Counted from the first letter of the stretch, positions 7,817 through 17,285 are shown. The stretch: DNA of 64,000 bases from Galbibacter kalidii (GCF_026241135.1 NZ_JAPFGA010000015.1:62001-126000); one strand, 5' to 3'. Numbers and translations: made by a program. The notes: a model not told the origin generated them from the sequence alone.

Positions 7817-8773
7817 ATGGACAAGAACAACACATATAGTATAGGTTTTTACAATCTGGAAAATCTATTTGACACTATTGATGATCCCAATATTTTAGAT
7901 GATGATTTTACTGAAGAGGGCAAACTGGAATGGGATGAGGATCGCTATCAAAATAAGATTTACAAATTAGGAAGAGCTATTTCTGAAATCGGCACCAATG
8001 AAGCCGGGGAGCCCCCTGTACTTGTCGGTGTTGCTGAGGTGGAGAACAAAAAAGTATTGAACGATCTTACGGGAAGTAGTATTTTACGACCCTTTTCTTA
8101 TGAATATGTACATTATAACTCTCCTGATGAAAGAGGAATAGATACCGCGTTACTGTATCAAAAAGAACATTTAGAGGTTCTTAATGAGGAGATTGTTCCT
8201 TTGTTGGTGGACAGTGAAGAAGGGGAGCGTGATTATACCAGGGACATATTACATGTAACTGGTAATTTGCACGGCGAACGCATACATATTTTGGTAAATC
8301 ACTGGCCTTCGCGAAGGCATGGAGCTGATGAAACTTCCTACAAGAGAGTAAAAGCGGCCAAGCTTATACATTCTATTATCGAACGGGTAAAGGAAGAGGA
8401 AGCGAGTCCAAAGTTTATCATTATGGGTGATTTTAACGACGACCCGCAATCTGAAAGTATTAAAACATTGGTCAATGAGGCTAAGCTGAAGTTGTATAAT
8501 CCAATGGAGAAACTTCATATACCCGACGAACGAGGAAGCTTAAGTTATCATTCCAAATGGAATCTTTTTGACCAAATCATTATTTCAGCCAACTTTTTTG
8601 ATGTAACAGTAAGTAAACACACCTTTATCCGAGCTGATATCCTGGATGAACGTTTTCTTGAAGAGTGGAATAAAAAATATGAAGGCGAACCTTTCAGAAC
8701 ATATGTTGGCAGAAAATACCTCGGCGGATATAGCGATCACTTTCCGGTTTTTATCCATTTAAAGAAGAAGTAA
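7817..8773 (+). CDS. Endonuclease/exonuclease/phosphatase family protein
   Basis: 318 residues, no signal peptide. The EEP (DNase I-like) motifs are in order: NLENLFD at the N-terminus, VGVAEVEN with the metal-binding Glu, VNHWPSRRHG, the MGDFNDDP block with catalytic Asp and Asn, and SDHFPVF near the C-terminus with the catalytic Asp-His. Enzymes of this fold cut phosphodiester or phosphomonoester bonds of nucleic acids, inositol phosphates or lipids. The lack of an export signal points to a cytosolic nuclease or phosphatase, but the substrate is not determined. It is divergent from hflX with only 53 bases between the starts. Confidence 0.9.
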   Translation: MDKNNTYSIGFYNLENLFDTIDDPNILDDDFTEEGKLEWDEDRYQNKIYKLGRAISEIGTNEAGEPPVLVGVAEVENKKVLNDLTGSSILRPFSYEYVHYNSPDERGIDTALLYQKEHLEVLNEEIVPLLVDSEEGERDYTRDILHVTGNLHGERIHILVNHWPSRRHGADETSYKRVKAAKLIHSIIERVKEEEASPKFIIMGDFNDDPQSESIKTLVNEAKLKLYNPMEKLHIPDERGSLSYHSKWNLFDQIIISANFFDVTVSKHTFIRADILDERFLEEWNKKYEGEPFRTYVGRKYLGGYSDHFPVFIHLKKK

Positions 8774-8944
8774 ACAAGAAAGGACGGACTTTTCTTATAT
8801 TAATGACTGTCTTCTACTCACTTTTTGTGCAGTTACGAGCTAATTTTTCCATTAAATACCAAAATCATCGATGAAATACACTTTTATATACAAAATAGGA
8901 TTACATTAAAATTAAGAAAAATACTATAAAAAATGCAAATTTAT

Positions 8945-8996
8945 GCAGTTCGTCGAAAACTAATATGCAGTTCGTCGAAAAAAACGTGCATTTTAT
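8945..8996 (+). promoter_or_regulatory. Tandem sites upstream of the subtilase, LytTR-like
   Basis: GCAGTTCGTCGAAAA occurs at 8945 and again at 8967, with a degenerate GCATTTTATCGA at 8988, so three units repeat every 21-22 bases on one face of the helix. The first nine bases fit eight of nine positions of the LytTR-domain site [TA][AC][CA]GTTN[AG][TG], and the 13-base gap is within the usual 12 plus or minus 1. The array ends about 54 bases before the subtilase start. Confidence 0.5.
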
Positions 8997-9049
8997 CGAT
9001 ATGATTTGTGTTTCATCCTACTTTAGGTGTAGCAAAAACCCAAACTACT

Positions 9050-11557
9050 ATGAAAGCTACCCTACACAAAACCGTATTTACTGTATTTACAGTTATCGTA
9101 CTTTTTAATGTACAAGACATTTTTGCACAACAAACTTTCCAAAGAAATAAGCACGTAAAGGATATCCAGAGTAGAACATTGAAAAAGATTTCTTCCAAGC
9201 TAAGAAGCAAAGCCATGATGCAAAAGGAGGAAGCGCATAGCATGGCGAAGCGAAAAGGTTGGGAAATATCAAAAAAACTTCCTAATGGTGGATTTATGGA
9301 GTTGGAAAAAATTGGGCCGGATGGTGCTCCAATTTACTTTTCTACATTCAACGACAATATAGTACACACATCAAGATCGAATGCCTTGTATCAAAATGGA
9401 GACTTGAACTTGGGTGTAGACGGATTGGGGATGTATGTTGGGGTATGGGATAGTGGTAATGCCTTGATGAGCCATCAGGAATATGGAGGAAGAGTACAAT
9501 CAGGAGATGATTCCAATAGAACAAGTGGTCACGCTACTCATGTTTTAGGAACTATTTTGGCTGCCGGGGTTGATCCGAAAGCAAAGGGAGTTGCCTATAA
9601 TGCTGAAGGAGTAACGTTTGATTGGACCAATGATGAAGCTGAAGTAGCTGAAGCTGCTGCCAATGGTTTGTTACTTTCTAATCATTCCTACGGAATTAGC
9701 GGTAAAACCATCCCGGATTGGTATTTCGGAGCTTATATCTATCAGGCTCAGGAATGGGATGATATCATGTATAATGCTCCTTATTATTTGATGGTGACTG
9801 CTGCGGGAAACACACAACAATATCAGTATAATGAAGAACCGTCTTACGGAACAGCTGCTGATGCCTACGATCTTTTGTTGGGATATGCCGTAGCCAAAAA
9901 TAGTTTGACTGTTGCTGCTGCCGACAATATTAAAATGGATGCTAACGGAAATCTTAGAAAAGCAGATATTGCTCCATTCAGTAATTTTGGTCCTACCGAC
10001 GACGGAAGAATCAAGCCGGATATTACCGGAGCCGGTGTTGATGTGTATTCTTCATACAGCACAGATGAGAAGAGTTATTTGTCACAATCAGGAACGTCTA
10101 TGGCCGCTCCTGGGGTAACCGGATCGCTTTTGTTGTTACAACAGCATTACAGCGAAATGAACGGTGGCTTTATGAAAGCAGCTACCTTAAAAGGATTGGC
10201 TTTGCATACTGCTGATGAGGCCGGAGATTTCCCTGGACCCGATTACAAATTTGGATGGGGAATTATCAACGCCAAAAGAGCAGCAAACACCATTTCTGCT
10301 TCAGGTTTTGAATCTGTAATCAAAGAAGAAACACTTGCTGAAGGACAAACATATTCTTTTACGGTTAATGCAGAGGAGGGGAAAACCTTAATGGCTTCTA
10401 TTTCTTGGACTGATATGGCAAATGAAAATAAAAACACCGGAGTTTTAAATGATGCTACTGCGGTTTTGGTGAACGATCTTGATGTCGTTATCACAAAAGA
10501 AGGAGATGCTCATTATCCTTGGACATTGTCTGTTTCTTCTGCTGAAAGTGGGGCACAAAAAGGAATCAATAATGTAGATCCGTTTGAAAGAATTGAAATT
10601 CCTAATGCTTCCGGAACCTATACAGTGACGGTTACACATAAAGGAGCGTTGACTAGCGGATCTCAGGATTTTTCGGTAATCGTTACCGGAGTTAAAAAGA
10701 ATGACTGCGTTTTGGAAACTCCTGAAAGACTTACAGCTTCTACAACAGAAAGAACAGCCCAATTGGAGTGGGAAGAAGTTACCGATGCCATATATGAAGT
10801 GGCATACAGAAAAAGTTCAAATAACAAAAACACTAGCGATGTTTGGGAAGTTGAAGTAATTGCTGAAAACAAAACAATTTTAAGAGCTTTAGCTGAAAAT
10901 ACGACTTATGAATGGAAAGTAAGAACGCTTTGTTCTGAATTGGCTGAGTCTGAATTTAGTGCAATACACGACTTTAAAACAAAGTTTGTCGATATAGACG
11001 CTCCTGAAGTTCCTGTTAATCTGAACGTGAGCGCTGTAACTCAAAATTCATTGGAATTGCACTGGAATGCATCCAATGATAATGTTGCTACAGCTGCTTA
11101 TGAAGTGTATATGGACGGAGTAATGATTGGTGAGGTTTCTCATAACCATATTGCTGTTGATGCTTTACAAGCAGATACTCCTTATGTGTTTGAAGTATTG
11201 GCAAAAGATAAAGCAGGGAACAGTTCTGCGATGAGCGAGGTTTTTATGGCTACAACCTTAGCCGAGGAAAAAATAGAAATTGAAGAACCAGCTCAAGAAA
11301 ATACAACAGTGGTAAGTACTCAGACTCAGAAGAAGCGCATAAGCGTTTATCCAAATCCGACGGTAGATTATATCACCATCAATGGATTGGCAGAAGGTAA
11401 TGATGCTTATCAAATAGCAAACGCTTCAGGAACAGTTGTTGCCACCGGAAACGGATACAACAAAAACATCGATGTTTCCAATTACCCTTCAGGTTTATAT
11501 GTGTTAACGGTTCGCGAAGGAGGAAAAACGACAGGAGCTAAATTTGTTAAGCATTAG
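9050..11557 (+). CDS. Secreted S8 subtilase with fibronectin III domains and type IX sorting tail
   Basis: 835 residues from the ATG at 9050, which opens a clean signal peptide ending VQDIFAQ. The catalytic triad is complete: Asp134 in GVWDSGNALM, His161 in GHATHV, Ser350 in SGTSMAAPGV, with oxyanion Asn254 in TAAGNT. After the protease and a C-terminal beta domain come two fibronectin type III repeats (about 565-650 and 657-745). The last 75 residues begin ISVYPNP and end AKFVKH, a type IX secretion C-terminal domain. The protein should cross the outer membrane by the T9SS and act as a cell-surface or extracellular peptidase. Its promoter region holds tandem LytTR-like sites. Confidence 0.95.
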   Translation: MKATLHKTVFTVFTVIVLFNVQDIFAQQTFQRNKHVKDIQSRTLKKISSKLRSKAMMQKEEAHSMAKRKGWEISKKLPNGGFMELEKIGPDGAPIYFSTFNDNIVHTSRSNALYQNGDLNLGVDGLGMYVGVWDSGNALMSHQEYGGRVQSGDDSNRTSGHATHVLGTILAAGVDPKAKGVAYNAEGVTFDWTNDEAEVAEAAANGLLLSNHSYGISGKTIPDWYFGAYIYQAQEWDDIMYNAPYYLMVTAAGNTQQYQYNEEPSYGTAADAYDLLLGYAVAKNSLTVAAADNIKMDANGNLRKADIAPFSNFGPTDDGRIKPDITGAGVDVYSSYSTDEKSYLSQSGTSMAAPGVTGSLLLLQQHYSEMNGGFMKAATLKGLALHTADEAGDFPGPDYKFGWGIINAKRAANTISASGFESVIKEETLAEGQTYSFTVNAEEGKTLMASISWTDMANENKNTGVLNDATAVLVNDLDVVITKEGDAHYPWTLSVSSAESGAQKGINNVDPFERIEIPNASGTYTVTVTHKGALTSGSQDFSVIVTGVKKNDCVLETPERLTASTTERTAQLEWEEVTDAIYEVAYRKSSNNKNTSDVWEVEVIAENKTILRALAENTTYEWKVRTLCSELAESEFSAIHDFKTKFVDIDAPEVPVNLNVSAVTQNSLELHWNASNDNVATAAYEVYMDGVMIGEVSHNHIAVDALQADTPYVFEVLAKDKAGNSSAMSEVFMATTLAEEKIEIEEPAQENTTVVSTQTQKKRISVYPNPTVDYITINGLAEGNDAYQIANASGTVVATGNGYNKNIDVSNYPSGLYVLTVREGGKTTGAKFVKH

Positions 11558-11560
11558 GAT

Positions 11561-12274
11561 TTAAACATGCAAAACCTCAGATTCATCCAGGATTTCGTCT
11601 CCCCGAAGCCGTAAAAATACCTGAGCGACAGCAACGACATCTTTTTCACAATAAGTAATGATCTTATCTATATCTTTTTCGTTGTAAAACACGTCGCGAA
11701 CCATACTTCCATCAATATCGTCTTTTGGCGATGGAATGTTTAAAATATTGGTCAATAACTTAATTGATGTAAAATGTTTGTAATCACCGAATTTCCAAAG
11801 TTCCATGGTGTCCAGATGCGGAATTTCCCATGGTTTTTTGCCGAAAAGATTTAGTTTGGAAGGGAGTTTAATACCGTTGATGATCATTCTTCTGGCAATA
11901 AAAGGAAAATCGAACTCCTTAGCATTGTGACCGCATAAAAGTTTGTGCGGACTGCCATAATGGGTTTCCAGTAAAGATTTAAAATCTTTTAAGAGTTGTA
12001 TTTCTTCTCCGTGGAAAGTAGTGACACGGAAGCTCCTCGTGTCTCCTTTATGTGTAAAATAACCCACAGAAATACATACTATTTTTCCAAATTCGGCCCA
12101 AATCCCTGCACGGTCATAAAATTCTTCGGGCGTGTATTCGTCTTTGCGTTGGTATTGTGTTTTTTGTTCCCACAAGGCTTGTTTTTCAAGGGAAAGAAGT
12201 TCGTGCATTTCTACTTCCGGAACAGTCTCTATGTCTAGAAATAGGATGTTTTCAAGGCTAAGTTTATGTAACAT
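11561..12274 (-). CDS. DEDDy 3'-5' exonuclease domain protein (PolB-exonuclease-like)
   Basis: 237 residues. RNase H-like exonuclease motifs are visible: Exo I LFLDIETVPEV with the Asp-Glu pair, Exo II GHNAKEFDFPF with the second Asp, and Exo III YCEKDV with the Tyr and last Asp. It resembles stand-alone proteins described as related to the proofreading domain of DNA polymerase B, with no polymerase part. The likely role is 3'-5' trimming of DNA or RNA. Convergent with the subtilase gene, four bases apart. Confidence 0.88.
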   Translation of the reverse strand: MLHKLSLENILFLDIETVPEVEMHELLSLEKQALWEQKTQYQRKDEYTPEEFYDRAGIWAEFGKIVCISVGYFTHKGDTRSFRVTTFHGEEIQLLKDFKSLLETHYGSPHKLLCGHNAKEFDFPFIARRMIINGIKLPSKLNLFGKKPWEIPHLDTMELWKFGDYKHFTSIKLLTNILNIPSPKDDIDGSMVRDVFYNEKDIDKIITYCEKDVVAVAQVFLRLRGDEILDESEVLHV

Positions 12275-12345
12275 GATAATATTTCAATTAAGTGAAATAA
12301 TAAACTATTGGATTTGAGAGGGATGACCTAAATATAATGATTTTC

Positions 12346-12822
12346 TTAAAACAAGCTTTGTTGTGTTACCGGACTTTCGTGTTCCAGTAGCCATTGTTTG
12401 CGATGCAGTCCGCCGGCATAACCAGTTAGACTGCCGTCACTGCCAATCACTCGATGACAGGGGATAATAATCCACAACGGATTTTTCCCATTGGCCGAAG
12501 CCACGGCCCGGATGGCTTTTACATCGCCAAGTGTTTGCGAAAGCTTTAAATAGGAAGTGGTTTTTCCATAGGGGATATCGAGCAATGCGTTCCACACTTT
12601 TTTTTGAAAATCAGTTCCTTGTGGATTCAATTTTAAATCAAATTTCTGCCGTTTTCCGTCAAAATATTCACGGAGTTGTATCACACACTCGTTCAATGAT
12701 TCAGGAATGCTTTCAGAAATGGTTTCTTCAGAATTGAGAACAGAAACAGCAGATATTCCGTTTTCGTCCCCGGTAATTCTTGTGTAACCCAAAGGGGTTT
12801 TAATTATTGCTTGTTGTTTCAT
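12346..12822 (-). CDS. ogt: Methylated-DNA--protein-cysteine methyltransferase
   Basis: 158 residues from the ATG at 12822. The acceptor motif is PCHRVIGSDGSLTGYAGGL with Cys122; the helix-turn-helix part is YGKTTSYLKLSQTLGD and the Asn hinge is ASANGKNP. The enzyme removes O6-alkyl groups from guanine in DNA by a one-time transfer to Cys122. Length and layout are those of the Ogt type, without an Ada domain. The start lies 23 bases inside the end of the upstream CNNM/CBS gene, suggesting translational coupling. A longer reading from 12930 would add residues that overlap that gene and fit nothing in the family. Confidence 0.96.
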   Translation of the reverse strand: MKQQAIIKTPLGYTRITGDENGISAVSVLNSEETISESIPESLNECVIQLREYFDGKRQKFDLKLNPQGTDFQKKVWNALLDIPYGKTTSYLKLSQTLGDVKAIRAVASANGKNPLWIIIPCHRVIGSDGSLTGYAGGLHRKQWLLEHESPVTQQSLF

Positions 12823-13909
12823 TGCTGTTGTCTTCCGGTTTTTTATAAATACCCATCCGTTCAGCCCGAAGCTGCCAATTTCGTCTTGCCAGGAGCTGAA
12901 GATCTTCAACATTATCGCTTTCATCAACAATTTCCAGTCCTAAAAGTGTTTCAATAATATCTTCCATGGTTACGAGTCCGCTTATAGAACCATATTCATC
13001 GACAACCAAGGCGATATGATCCTGATTGCTGATAAATTTATCAAACAATTCGGGAATAGGAATGCTTCTTTTGGAAACAAAAACTTCACGTTTTAAAGTA
13101 GCTAGTTTTTCTTCTCCGTGACCGTTGATCATGGCTTCCAAAACTTGGTCTTTTAGTACGAAACCGGTAATATTGTCTTGACTGTCTTTATAAACCGGAA
13201 TTCTGGAAAAGCGTAGCTTTGGGTTGTTTTCAAAAAAATCGGCTATGGTCATATCTTCAGAAGCTGTTTTCATTACTGTTCGGGGCGTCATAATGTCTTT
13301 TGCCCATACTTGATCAAACTTTAAAAGGTTTTTGATTACTTTCGATTCCGATTCTTGAAAAACACCTTCTTCCTCAGCAATATCGGCCATGGCGGTAAAA
13401 TCTTCTTTACTGAATACGGATCCTTCTGCATGGGAACCTCCGATCATTTTTGTGGTGAATTGCAATAGCCAAAGAATCCCTGTCCATCTTAAAGGAAAGA
13501 TCATAACGGTTAAAGCTTTGGCGGTAAAATTGGCAAGTCGTTTCCAATATGTGGCGCCAATGGTCTTTGGAATGATTTCTGAAAGTACCAGAATCAAAAA
13601 GGTCATTACTGCCGAAACAATTCCTACAATATTAAAACCGAAGATATCGATTTTATAAGGCAGTTTTTCAGCTTGAACCCCAACCAAAATAGCACCAACA
13701 GTATGAGCAATGGTATTGATGGTCAAAATAGTGATCAAAGGTTTGTCAACATCCTGTTTTAAATGCTCTAATGTTGATGCGTAAGCTTTTCCTTCTTGTT
13801 TTTTTAGATTGATAAATGTAGGAGTGATACTCAGAAATACCGCTTCCAATATCGAACACAAAAATGAAAAAAAGATAGAGATAAAGGCAAAAAATATCAG
13901 TAAGCCCAT
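12800..13909 (-). CDS. CNNM (DUF21) and CBS-pair membrane protein
   Basis: 369 residues. The first 150 or so hold four hydrophobic segments of the CNNM/DUF21 domain (opening GLLIFFAFISIFFSFLCS), followed by IMTPRTVM and a pair of CBS domains with RFSRIPVYKD and VDEYGSISGLVTMEDIIETLLG. It belongs with the CorC/HlyC-like group linked to Mg2+ or Co2+ handling. The C-terminal CorC_HlyC domain usual in longer members is absent; after the CBS pair there is only a short polar tail. This is not obviously GldE, which is longer and lies near gldD. It overlaps ogt by 23 bases. Confidence 0.88.
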   Translation of the reverse strand: MGLLIFFAFISIFFSFLCSILEAVFLSITPTFINLKKQEGKAYASTLEHLKQDVDKPLITILTINTIAHTVGAILVGVQAEKLPYKIDIFGFNIVGIVSAVMTFLILVLSEIIPKTIGATYWKRLANFTAKALTVMIFPLRWTGILWLLQFTTKMIGGSHAEGSVFSKEDFTAMADIAEEEGVFQESESKVIKNLLKFDQVWAKDIMTPRTVMKTASEDMTIADFFENNPKLRFSRIPVYKDSQDNITGFVLKDQVLEAMINGHGEEKLATLKREVFVSKRSIPIPELFDKFISNQDHIALVVDEYGSISGLVTMEDIIETLLGLEIVDESDNVEDLQLLARRNWQLRAERMGIYKKPEDNSNETTSNN

Positions 13910-14010
13910 AAAAATGATTTGTAGCTAATTTAGGTATATATCCACTAAGAACCAAGACAGCTGTGTTATTCCCATATACAATTTCACAGAATCAAGTCTT
14001 TTTTAAAATA

Positions 14011-14514
14011 TTACCAACCCACATATTTTGGAGGCTTGACATCATTTAGATTTAAATGCACAATAAGTTGTCCTCTGTGATGGGTAACATGGTCTTGTAG
14101 GAGGTTTAGTATCTGTAGTTTGGTTTTCTTTCCGGCAAAGAAATCTACTTGTTCTTTTAATTCTGAAAGGTTTAATTGTTTAATAACAGAAGAAACCGAA
14201 TTAAAAGAGATTTTAACATTCTCTATAATTCTTTCCTTTCTGTTTTTAATGATACTTACTTCAGCTTCTTTCACATGAAAATAGTTTGCTCCTAACCAGC
14301 TCATGTTTTGCATAATGTGTAATAGCTGCTCTTCAAAGGTCATCTCTCTTTCGGTGGGCTTAAAATCATAAGCATCCTCGGGCATGCTTTCAGCAACTTT
14401 GATAAGATAATCTTTAGAGTTTTCCCATTTCTCTAGGAAGGCAGTTATGGGAGTGTCTTGAGCATTCATAATGCTTGTTATCAAGATGAAAGTTACAAAG
14501 AGAAGCTTTTTCAT
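14011..14514 (-). CDS. Exported DinB-family protein
   Basis: 167 residues with a signal peptide (MKKLLFVTFILITSIMNAQ). The mature part is a DinB-like four-helix bundle with the metal-binding pattern of a His in EEQLLHIM and two in DHVTHHRGQL. DinB/YfiT-type proteins bind a divalent metal with three His and include thiol transferases, but most are uncharacterised. Export is less common in the family and suggests a periplasmic role. The gene stands alone between the CBS gene and the TonB receptor. Confidence 0.85.
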   Translation of the reverse strand: MKKLLFVTFILITSIMNAQDTPITAFLEKWENSKDYLIKVAESMPEDAYDFKPTEREMTFEEQLLHIMQNMSWLGANYFHVKEAEVSIIKNRKERIIENVKISFNSVSSVIKQLNLSELKEQVDFFAGKKTKLQILNLLQDHVTHHRGQLIVHLNLNDVKPPKYVGW

Positions 14515-14540
14515 TTAAACTTGATTTTCTTTTATTTATT

Positions 14541-14573
14541 AGACCTGTCAGATATTAGAAACCTGACAGGTCT
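14541..14573 (-). terminator. Hairpin downstream of the TonB receptor gene
   Basis: AGACCTGTCAG (14541-14551) pairs perfectly with CTGACAGGTCT (14563-14573), 11 bp with an 11-base loop. It is 64 bases after the receptor stop and just upstream of the DinB start. The T-run on the minus strand is weak, so it may be a dispersed palindrome used as a terminator. Confidence 0.55.
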
Positions 14574-14636
14574 TTAAAAATACAAAATTAGTCCCACTAA
14601 GGGTTTATCCTGGTTGTTAAGGAAGTTTCATCAGCT

Positions 14637-16802
14637 TTATAGCTTTAGCTTGAATCCTCCATTGATAACAAACCCGTCTACCGGAGCATAGATATCGTTA
14701 AATTCGGGATTGTCAATATTACCGGTGTATATCGAACCGAATTTAGTCTGACGTGTATCCAGGAAATTTTCAAAATTCAGAAAAATAGAAAAGCGCTCGC
14801 CCAGTTTTTTTTCAGACATTAATCCCATGATCCAATAAGATTGCCCGGTTTCACCGTTGTTCAGTTCCTGCGGACTAAAATAATAGGCCTCTAAACCTAC
14901 CCAGAAATTTTCGTGTTTTTCATACATCAAGACATTGTTCAGTCTGTGTTTTGAGACCAAAGGATATTGGGTTATACCTGCTGCATAATGTTGTTTCACA
15001 TCGGCAAAAGTATATCCTACAAAAAGCTTAAAATCGTGATAGCTCCACTTCATATTGGCTTCAATCCCTTTGGATTCTACATGTCCGTTGGGTTGAATGA
15101 ATTCATAGTTGTTATTTTCGTTTGAAGTCATAATCAAAGGATCGTCAATTTGTGTGTAAAACAACAGTGTGTTGGTCGATAGGGTGAGGGATTCTCCGAT
15201 GGGCCATTTGTAATTCACATCAAAATTGGCTCCGGTAGAACGTTCCGGATTGGCATTGTTCACATCAATAGGCAAGACATTTTGAAACTGTAACCTTTCG
15301 ACATCTTCAGTAAAGATGGTAGGGGTTTTGTATCCCAATCCGCCACCCAAACGGAAGGTGAGCCTGGTTGTAGGTTCAAACATTGCTGAGAATCTTGGAA
15401 GGAAAAAGAAACCATAATCGCTTTGATAATCGCCCCTTATGCCGGTTTCCAATGTCCATTTTTCATGGATGTTCCACATATTCTGGGCGAATAGGCCAAA
15501 AGTGGTATTGGAGAAACTAAGGTCTTGATCGGGACTTCCTTCAGCTTGATTAAATTCTTCGGTCCACAGGTTCATTCCTGCGATCCACTCCATGGTGTCG
15601 TTGGCGGTGGAAAAGTTGATTTCTGAAAAGGATGACAACTGATCTCCCGCAAAGGTGTAATCCGGAATGTTAATCGTTCTATCGAACATGCTCAAACTGT
15701 TTTTGAATTGTATTTGCGAACGCTCTGAAAATTTATGAACCATATCCAATTGTGTCGAAAAACGATTGGTTTTGTTTTCCTCAAAATAGCCTGTGCTTTG
15801 TTTTTCTTCAATAAAATTGATGTTACCTCCCTTTCGATTTTCAGTCACGTATTGAAATCCGAAGTTCATCTCTGTTTGCTGGTTGAGGTAAAGGAAGAAA
15901 CGCGGATTCAGTGTAAAACGTTCAAATTCAGGAATAGCGGTAAGACCGATATCTGCCGGGTCGTAAGGAGTTCCTTTATTATATGAAGCAAAAACGGTAG
16001 TTCCCACTTTTCCATATTTTTCAGCATAAAATCCGCTAATGTCCAATCCCAGGGCAGAAGTACCGTTCAGCATAAAACTTAATTCGGGTTCGTCTTCCGG
16101 GGTTTTGGAAACCAGATTGACCAAACCGGCGATGGCGCCACCACCGTGCAAGGTAGAAGAAGCCCCTTTTACAACCTCCACTTGTTTTAGGTCTAAGGGG
16201 GCTATTTGCATCAGACTCAATCCGCCGGAATAACCGGAATAGAGTGGAAGTCCGTCTCGCAAAAGCAGGGTGTATTTGCCGTCCAATCCCTGAATACGAA
16301 TACTGGAATTATAACTTGTAGCCGAGGTTTGTTGGGTTTGTATTCCGGTACTTTCGTTGAGTAGCATACGGATGTCCCCAGGTTTCATATTGCCCTTTTC
16401 GGCCAATTCCTCTCCGGCTATAAATTCAACCCTGGTGGGAATATCTTCAATGGTCCGACTGCTACGGGTTGAGGTAATGACCACTTCTTCCATTTCTTCA
16501 TGGACAGGGGTCATATACAGGATTTGTTTTTTTTCACTTAAAGGAAAAGCTCTTTCCAATCTTAGCGCTTCATATCCGATATATGACAGCTCAATGTTAT
16601 GTTTTCCGTTGGGGATATCAGGAATGGAAATATGCCCGTCTACATCGGTGGAACCTCCTTTTTCCAAGGATGGAAAATATACCGACACCCCAACAAGCGG
16701 TTCTTTGGTTTCTTGGTCTTTAATGGTTGCTTCAAAAGTGTTTTGTGCTATGGATATACTACATACGAACAGCAGTATAATCCCTGAAATATATTTTTTC
16801 AC
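14637..16802 (-). CDS. TonB-dependent outer-membrane receptor
   Basis: 721 residues. A signal peptide (MKKYISGIILLFVCSISIAQ) is followed by a carboxypeptidase-regulatory-like domain of about 80 residues (TIKDQETKEPLVGVSVYFP...SYIGYEA), a TonB box region (EEMEEVVITST), a plug (IRIQGLDGKYTLLLRDGLP...LHGGGAIAGLVNLVSKTP) and a beta-barrel ending VINGGFKLKL with the expected C-terminal alternating strand. It imports a substrate across the outer membrane using TonB-ExbBD energy. The substrate is not certain. The Cys/His-rich exported protein encoded 44 bases upstream points to a metal, possibly copper, rather than a glycan, and there is no SusD partner. Confidence 0.93.
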   Translation of the reverse strand: MKKYISGIILLFVCSISIAQNTFEATIKDQETKEPLVGVSVYFPSLEKGGSTDVDGHISIPDIPNGKHNIELSYIGYEALRLERAFPLSEKKQILYMTPVHEEMEEVVITSTRSSRTIEDIPTRVEFIAGEELAEKGNMKPGDIRMLLNESTGIQTQQTSATSYNSSIRIQGLDGKYTLLLRDGLPLYSGYSGGLSLMQIAPLDLKQVEVVKGASSTLHGGGAIAGLVNLVSKTPEDEPELSFMLNGTSALGLDISGFYAEKYGKVGTTVFASYNKGTPYDPADIGLTAIPEFERFTLNPRFFLYLNQQTEMNFGFQYVTENRKGGNINFIEEKQSTGYFEENKTNRFSTQLDMVHKFSERSQIQFKNSLSMFDRTINIPDYTFAGDQLSSFSEINFSTANDTMEWIAGMNLWTEEFNQAEGSPDQDLSFSNTTFGLFAQNMWNIHEKWTLETGIRGDYQSDYGFFFLPRFSAMFEPTTRLTFRLGGGLGYKTPTIFTEDVERLQFQNVLPIDVNNANPERSTGANFDVNYKWPIGESLTLSTNTLLFYTQIDDPLIMTSNENNNYEFIQPNGHVESKGIEANMKWSYHDFKLFVGYTFADVKQHYAAGITQYPLVSKHRLNNVLMYEKHENFWVGLEAYYFSPQELNNGETGQSYWIMGLMSEKKLGERFSIFLNFENFLDTRQTKFGSIYTGNIDNPEFNDIYAPVDGFVINGGFKLKL

Positions 16803-16846
16803 AGAATGATTAATTTAAAAAATGATTTGAGTATTAAAGTATTGGA

Positions 16847-17176
16847 TTACGAACTAAAAGTATCAAAATACTGGGGAGGCTTGAATAGATAGGGATGGAA
16901 AGCAGATAATTTAAAATGTGGAATATATGTAATGTGAACTCTAGGCTCAATATAATGAAATAAAGGAGCAATATCAGTAACCGGAAGGTTGAAGCCTGTA
17001 CAACTTCCACAAGAAAAGAAAGGGGAACAACCTGAATCGGTATGATCATGATCTTCTTTCGGTTGATCGTCACAATGAGTTGAGATGTTATTAGAATCAC
17101 ATTCTTTGGCTAAACAACATGGGGTTGCCGATAAAAAAAGTGTAAGGCCAGCAAGAAATATTACCATGAATCTCAT
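16847..17176 (-). CDS. Cys/His-rich exported small protein (DUF6660-like)
   Basis: 109 residues from the ATG at 17176, which follows a -7 box by four bases and opens a signal peptide (MRFMVIFLAGLTLFLSATPC). The mature part has STHCDDQPKEDHDHTDSGC and CSPFFSCGSCTGF, Cys and His groupings of the sort that bind metal. It resembles small proteins (DUF6660, from memory) encoded beside TonB receptors and heavy-metal efflux systems in flavobacteria. A periplasmic metal-binding accessory to the receptor downstream is the best guess. It would be first in a two-gene operon. Confidence 0.65.
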   Translation of the reverse strand: MRFMVIFLAGLTLFLSATPCCLAKECDSNNISTHCDDQPKEDHDHTDSGCSPFFSCGSCTGFNLPVTDIAPLFHYIEPRVHITYIPHFKLSAFHPYLFKPPQYFDTFSS

Positions 17177-17180
17177 AAGA

Positions 17181-17188
17181 CAAAAGTA
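17181..17188 (-). promoter_or_regulatory. -7 box of the Cys/His-rich protein and TonB receptor operon
   Basis: Minus-strand TACTTTTG, four bases before the ATG at 17176. It is the same spacing as at four other genes in the window, which implies a leaderless mRNA. Confidence 0.6.
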
Positions 17189-17228
17189 ATTAATTTTACA
17201 TAGGAAAAAATAAAAAATCAATTAGCTT

Positions 17229-17277
17229 GTCAGCCTGACCACATCCTTAGCAACCCTTCAGCTGCGCTCAGGGTGAC
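17229..17277. repeat. Imperfect inverted repeat after hemB
   Basis: GTCAGCCTGA (17229-17238) pairs with TCAGGGTGAC (17268-17277) with one mismatch, enclosing CTTCAGCTGCGCTCAGG-type sequence. It lies just downstream of the hemB stop and could end the long heme transcript. It belongs to the GCGCTCAGGGTGAC-type repeats dispersed in flavobacterial intergenic DNA. Confidence 0.45.
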
Positions 17278-17285
17278 GTAGCTTG

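Noticed and set aside
12800-13909. Gliding protein GldE
   Set aside because: It shares DUF21 and CBS domains, but is short, lacks the C-terminal CorC_HlyC domain and is not next to gldD.
15735-16809. Several plus-strand ORFs of 64-150 codons under the TonB receptor
   Set aside because: They are antisense shadows of a well supported receptor gene and encode no recognisable domain.
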